64,000 nucleotides of DNA from Calothrix sp. PCC 7716 (lineage in GTDB: Bacteria; Cyanobacteriota; Cyanobacteriia; Cyanobacteriales; Nostocaceae): positions 2,666,001-2,730,000 of the forward strand of contig NZ_AP025018.1 in assembly GCF_019977735.1 (NCBI RefSeq). The letters run 5' to 3'. The translations under genes and the position numbers were made by a program. The number at the start of each line of letters is the position of its first letter. Within the stretch, counting starts at the first letter, position 1. A model generated the notes under the pieces. That model searched no databases. It had not been told where the DNA came from and was given only the letters and a program-made list of their open reading frames with translations. Shown piece after piece: positions 60,495-64,000 of the stretch.

Positions 60495-61778
60495 TTATAC
60501 CAAAGCTGGTACAGGTGTTTGGATATGAGGATATAGTGGGAAGCGCTCGCATAAAGTTGCTACTCGGCGCCGACAATCATCAGCTACACTATTAGACTCA
60601 GGGTTAGTCAAGCAGTCAGCAATAATATTGGCAATTTCAACAAATTCTGCTGCTCCCATTCCCCGTGTCGTCATTGCTGGTGAACCTAGTCGTAAACCAC
60701 TGGTTACAAATGGTGACTCTGGGTCAAATGGCACTGTATTTTTGTTAGCAGTAATATTGACTTTACTAACAAGTTGATCTGCCTGTTTTCCTGTCATTCC
60801 AACGCTACGCAAATCTACTAACATTAAGTGATTATCTGTACCATTGGAGACAATTTTTAAACCACGCTGTTGCAATTGGTTAGCCATTGCACGGGCGTTT
60901 TCGATAACTTGGGCAGAATAAGCTTTAAATTCAGGTTTGAGTGCTTCGCCAAAGGCAACAGCTTTACCCGCAATTACATGTTCTAATGGACCGCCTTGGG
61001 TACCTGGAAAAACTGATTTGTCGAGTTTTTTACCTAGTTCTGCGTCACGGGTCATAATTAAACCACCACGAGGCCCGCGTAAGGTTTTGTGAGTTGTTGT
61101 TGTGACAACATCACAATAAGGGATAGGGTTAGGGTGGTGTCCAGTTGCTACTAATCCAGCGATATGAGCAATATCTGCTAGCAAGTAGGCACCAACTTCA
61201 TCCGCAATGCTACGGAATTTTTCAAAGTCAATAATTCGTGGATATGCTGAATAACCGCAAATGATGAGCTTAGGACGCTCCCTTAGCGCCTGCTCACGGA
61301 TAGCGTCGTAGTTCAACTGTTCGGTTTGTTGGTCTACACCATAATGGGAAACTTCAAACCATTTACCTGAGACGTTTACTGGTGAACCATGAGTTAGGTG
61401 TCCACCATGCGATAAATCCATCCCCATGATTTTGTCACCAGGAGATAGTAGAGTTAGAAAAACAGCAAAGTTAGCTTGGGCGCCTGAGTGAGGTTGAACG
61501 TTAGCATGTGCGGCGCCGAATAATTCTTTAACGCGGTCAATAGCTAACTGTTCAATTTTATCCACATATTCACAGCCACCGTAGTAGCGTTTGCCGGGTA
61601 AACCTTCAGCGTATTTGTTCGTTAGTACCGAACCTTGAGCAGCAAGTACCGCAGCTGAAGTAAAGTTCTCACTCGCGATTAACTCTAAGTGGTCACGTTG
61701 ACGTTGCAGTTCGTCACCTATTAACTCCGCAACCGCTGGGTCAGAAGTTGCCAAAAAATCAGAATTTGTCTTAGTCAT
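60495..61778 (-). CDS. glyA: serine hydroxymethyltransferase
   Basis: Start ATG 61778 ([10 protein letters not shown]); the frame opens six codons earlier. 427 residues. PLP enzyme with [41 protein letters not shown], the internal aldimine Lys in [16 protein letters not shown], and [14 protein letters not shown]. It interconverts serine and glycine with tetrahydrofolate. Full length. Confidence 0.98.
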   Translation of the reverse strand: MTKTNSDFLATSDPAVAELIGDELQRQRDHLELIASENFTSAAVLAAQGSVLTNKYAEGLPGKRYYGGCEYVDKIEQLAIDRVKELFGAAHANVQPHSGAQANFAVFLTLLSPGDKIMGMDLSHGGHLTHGSPVNVSGKWFEVSHYGVDQQTEQLNYDAIREQALRERPKLIICGYSAYPRIIDFEKFRSIADEVGAYLLADIAHIAGLVATGHHPNPIPYCDVVTTTTHKTLRGPRGGLIMTRDAELGKKLDKSVFPGTQGGPLEHVIAGKAVAFGEALKPEFKAYSAQVIENARAMANQLQQRGLKIVSNGTDNHLMLVDLRSVGMTGKQADQLVSKVNITANKNTVPFDPESPFVTSGLRLGSPAMTTRGMGAAEFVEIANIIADCLTNPESNSVADDCRRRVATLCERFPLYPHIQTPVPALV

Positions 61779-62209
61779 AGTCTTTAAGTTGAGCATGTAG
61801 CTATTTTAATCCGACTCCCTACTATAAATCGTAGGGATTCGAGCCTTCTACAATTGCGTTAACCATGATAACCTTCTTTTGCGACTCTAGGTGTGAAATC
61901 AAGTTGTAAAGTATTGATGTGTTTAATTAATTTCTGTATTAGTTATCACAAAAGGATTGGATTGCTAATATATTTAACATTAGAATATTATTAAGAATAA
62001 TTTTTATTATTAAATGATTACAAATAATAACCTATGTGTTATAAAGAATACTACTAATTCTAACTGGGTAAGAATTAGGAATGTTTTTTAAAAAATTTAT
62101 CATCACAAAGAAATAAAGAAACCGGGTTTCTACCCAAAATCTTTATTTTTATTACAAGGTATCGGTAAAGAAACCCGGTTTCTAAGATATTTCAAAATAG
62201 GGGAATGGC
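61779..62209. other. 430-base intergenic region with palindrome pair
   Basis: Divergent promoters of glyA and the small gene at 62210. A hairpin CCCTAC (61818-61823)/GTAGGG (61831-61836) is near the glyA start. 62117-62183 holds an inverted copy of the paired AGAAACCGGGTTTCT element, whose spacer reads as the complement of the 27046 copy. Confidence 0.6.
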
Positions 62210-62410
62210 ATGTTAGCAGCGATTTTAACAGAAAACCAAATTTTGGCGCCGTCTAAAGTTTGTCAGTCATGTATGCTGGCAGATGCAAGTGGTCAACCGC
62301 GTTGGCGCGAAGGACAACTGTACTGTGGTCGGGCTATTGATAAAATTACAGCAGAGCAGCCCGAACAGTATCAGTGTGCGATGGGGTTTCGCGTTGTTAA
62401 AGTTGATTAA
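62210..62410 (+). CDS. small cyanobacterial protein with CxxC (66 aa)
   Basis: 66 residues. The CxxC in KVCQSCMLADASGQPRWREGQLYCGRAI and a third Cys (plus a fourth in YQCAMGF) could bind zinc. GGGGAA precedes the ATG. Beta-rich small domain; conserved-looking but with no known function. Confidence 0.6.
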   Translation: MLAAILTENQILAPSKVCQSCMLADASGQPRWREGQLYCGRAIDKITAEQPEQYQCAMGFRVVKVD

Positions 62411-62421
62411 AGTATTCTTGA

Positions 62422-63810
62422 TTACTCTGTTAGTGTTCGTTTAGAAACTGTTTTTGGTTTTCGAGTCACTTCATTTTCACTAACGGTATAAAATATAGGC
62501 TCGTATCTTGGCTGAATCACAACTGGTTGGACTATTGGTTGAACGCTGTTATCAATAACTGCTTGAACAGCTGGGCTTGTGGCTGGCTCTGTAATTGCGT
62601 AAAATAAGTTCTCGTATTGATTCAAGGCGTTATCAAACGAGTAGTTTTCTACTGCGTACTTTCGACTGTTGTAGCCAAGTGAGTTAACAAGTTCTGGCGC
62701 CGAATATAATTGCAAAATAGAGTTGGCTAATGCGTCGGGGTCTTCTGGAGGAACGACAATACCACCACCACTACTAGATATTGCCTTTGCCGCTGTGCCT
62801 GTATCGGGTACTGATGCTATAATGGCACGTCCACTTGCTAGCGCTACCTGAATTTTAGACGGCATATTGAACGAAATAACATTTTTCTTTTGTACCACCA
62901 AGCTTACATCTGCGGCAGCTAACATTGTTGGTAACTTTTCACGTTTTTGAAATGGTAACAATATCACATTGTCGGCGCCGTATTTGTCGCATTCAAGTTG
63001 CAAACGCTGTAAACCTTTAGCTTCTCCAACAATTACTACAACAATATCACGGATGTGGCGCACCTGACTTGCGGCTTTGACGACAGTCTCTAAACCTTGA
63101 GTTAAAGCAATATTTCCTGAGTACATCACCACAAACTTTCCGTTAAGGTTGTGGGTATGACGAAATTCATTATCTTCTTTAGACAAGGAACGAATAAAAT
63201 TTACATCTACCCAATTGGGTATTTTGACCATTTTGTTGGCTGCAACGCCTTTTTGTAACAAATTATCAACGAATCCATCAGCAATGACGCTGATTTTGGT
63301 TGCAGTGCGGTAAGCAAATTTTTCCAGCGTCTGAAAAACTTTGATTAAATATTTGTTTTTGAGTAAACCAACGTGAATTGCAGCGTCTGGAAGAATATCT
63401 TGGAGGTTTAAAACTACTGGGCAACGGTTCCACCATCCTAATAAAGCAGCAGGGACACAGCAGGGGAGCGATGGTGAGGTAGTTAGTATAACCGAAGGGC
63501 GCCAGCCAGATAATGCTGGGACAAAACTGGTTAGTGCAAAACTAGCGTCGAGCAAAATACGGTCGAGTAAGTTTGGCTGAGGACGTATCCAAACGAAACT
63601 ACGTTGAATCTTAACGCCGTTCTTCTCTTCTGTAACAAAAAATTTACCACGATACTCTTTATAAATTTGACGCTGAGGGTAATTAGGCATTGCTGTAACT
63701 ACACGCACCTCGTGTCCACGCTTTACTAAACCCTCTGCTAGTTCTGTCATCAAGGGAGCAATACCAATGGGTTCGGGGTGATAGTTGTAAGAGTAAATTA
63801 AAATTCTCAT
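62422..63810 (-). CDS. GT4-family glycosyltransferase, WbuB-like
   Basis: Start ATG 63810 (MRILIYSYNYHPEPIG); the longer frame from 63855 adds 15 residues. 462 residues. A GT-B fold with SYNYHPEPIGIAPLMTELAEGLVKRGHEVRVVTAMPNYP, a middle with VVLNLQDILPDAAIHVGLLKN and a C-terminal nucleotide-binding part with VMYSGNIALTQGLETVVKAAS and GIVVPPEDPDALANSILQLY. Likely adds a sugar in cell-wall, capsule or exopolysaccharide synthesis, which fits the WecA-like gene nearby. The Ser/Thr/Val-rich tail after about 400 is unusual. Confidence 0.88.
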   Translation of the reverse strand: MRILIYSYNYHPEPIGIAPLMTELAEGLVKRGHEVRVVTAMPNYPQRQIYKEYRGKFFVTEEKNGVKIQRSFVWIRPQPNLLDRILLDASFALTSFVPALSGWRPSVILTTSPSLPCCVPAALLGWWNRCPVVLNLQDILPDAAIHVGLLKNKYLIKVFQTLEKFAYRTATKISVIADGFVDNLLQKGVAANKMVKIPNWVDVNFIRSLSKEDNEFRHTHNLNGKFVVMYSGNIALTQGLETVVKAASQVRHIRDIVVVIVGEAKGLQRLQLECDKYGADNVILLPFQKREKLPTMLAAADVSLVVQKKNVISFNMPSKIQVALASGRAIIASVPDTGTAAKAISSSGGGIVVPPEDPDALANSILQLYSAPELVNSLGYNSRKYAVENYSFDNALNQYENLFYAITEPATSPAVQAVIDNSVQPIVQPVVIQPRYEPIFYTVSENEVTRKPKTVSKRTLTE

Positions 63811-64000
63811 AAATATAGTAAGTTTGAACAGCCCTGGTCGGTGATTTAAAGGCAAGTTTTATTTTGTTATCGCTTACCTAAAAAACGCTGGTTACTATTA
63901 ATTTTCTCTTCAGAGTTTATTAATGTCCGTTTTTTTTCGTTGAAGATTGAGTAAACTTGAAGTCAACTCTTTACATAGTGCGTAATACTTTTTTTACTTG

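Overview
The window comes from a filamentous, probably heterocystous cyanobacterium; a Rivulariaceae/Calothrix-like Nostocales is my inference. It carries typical cyanobacterial genes: the fused panC-cmk gene, a cytochrome b6f assembly factor (CcbB), DUF3155, a DUF3611/Tic21-like protein, a PEP-CTERM protein, an ethylene-receptor-type histidine kinase, pentapeptide-repeat proteins and many short tandemly repeated heptanucleotides. The DNA is AT-rich but saturated with the palindrome GGCGCC. I counted about 124 copies by eye, where base composition predicts about 4. The usual cyanobacterial palindrome HIP1 (GCGATCGC) was seen only twice.

Region 1 (1-6.1 kb) is an accessory element poor in GGCGCC. 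Small genes on the minus strand include a winged-helix replication-like protein and a ribbon-helix-helix (RHH) protein with a possible -1 frameshift extension. They diverge from an iteron-bearing control region at 2.3-2.5 kb. The plus-strand arm carries four small unknown genes, then a 334-base non-coding stretch containing a near-complete hammerhead-ribozyme core and several further stems. Directly after it come an IS110-type (DEDD + Ser) recombinase and an overlapping zinc-binding small protein. This RNA plus recombinase arrangement is my best candidate for an undescribed system: either a bridge-RNA-like guide or a self-cleaving leader of the recombinase.

Region 2 (6.1-8.1 kb) is a graveyard: an orphan membrane protein, an AAA-ATPase fragment and a Uma2 nuclease gene with a frameshift and an internal deletion.

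Region 3 (8.4-24.3 kb) holds trmFO, an M23 murein hydrolase, tRNA-Arg(CCG) with a gene remnant beside it, a PEP-CTERM protein, an iron-siderophore/B12-type ABC importer lacking its binding protein, a small island with two DNA-binding proteins and an unknown 380-residue protein, a P-type cation ATPase, an AAA protein and a Ser/Thr kinase. A repeat-rich 1 kb spacer follows.

Region 4 (25-38 kb) contains ung, an SNase-like nuclease, a PhyH-type dioxygenase, an EamA transporter, a histidine-kinase relative lacking its catalytic parts, a lipoprotein next to an ethylene-binding-domain kinase, a GHL10 glycosidase flanked by inverted repeats, an alpha/beta hydrolase and two pentapeptide proteins.

Region 5 (38-64 kb) is mostly housekeeping: aat, rpsN, nth, rseP, serS, ccbB, glsA, rlpA, panC-cmk, cinA, a WecA/MraY-like transferase and glyA. 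It also has a GAF histidine kinase, an S-layer protein with a glycine-zipper paralogue, a candidate structured RNA, a STAS-like/PIN gene pair behind cinA, and a glycosyltransferase. A recurring theme is that dispersed repeats supply the last codons and stops of several genes (nth, the WecA-like gene, the ABC ATPase and the kinase-like gene).
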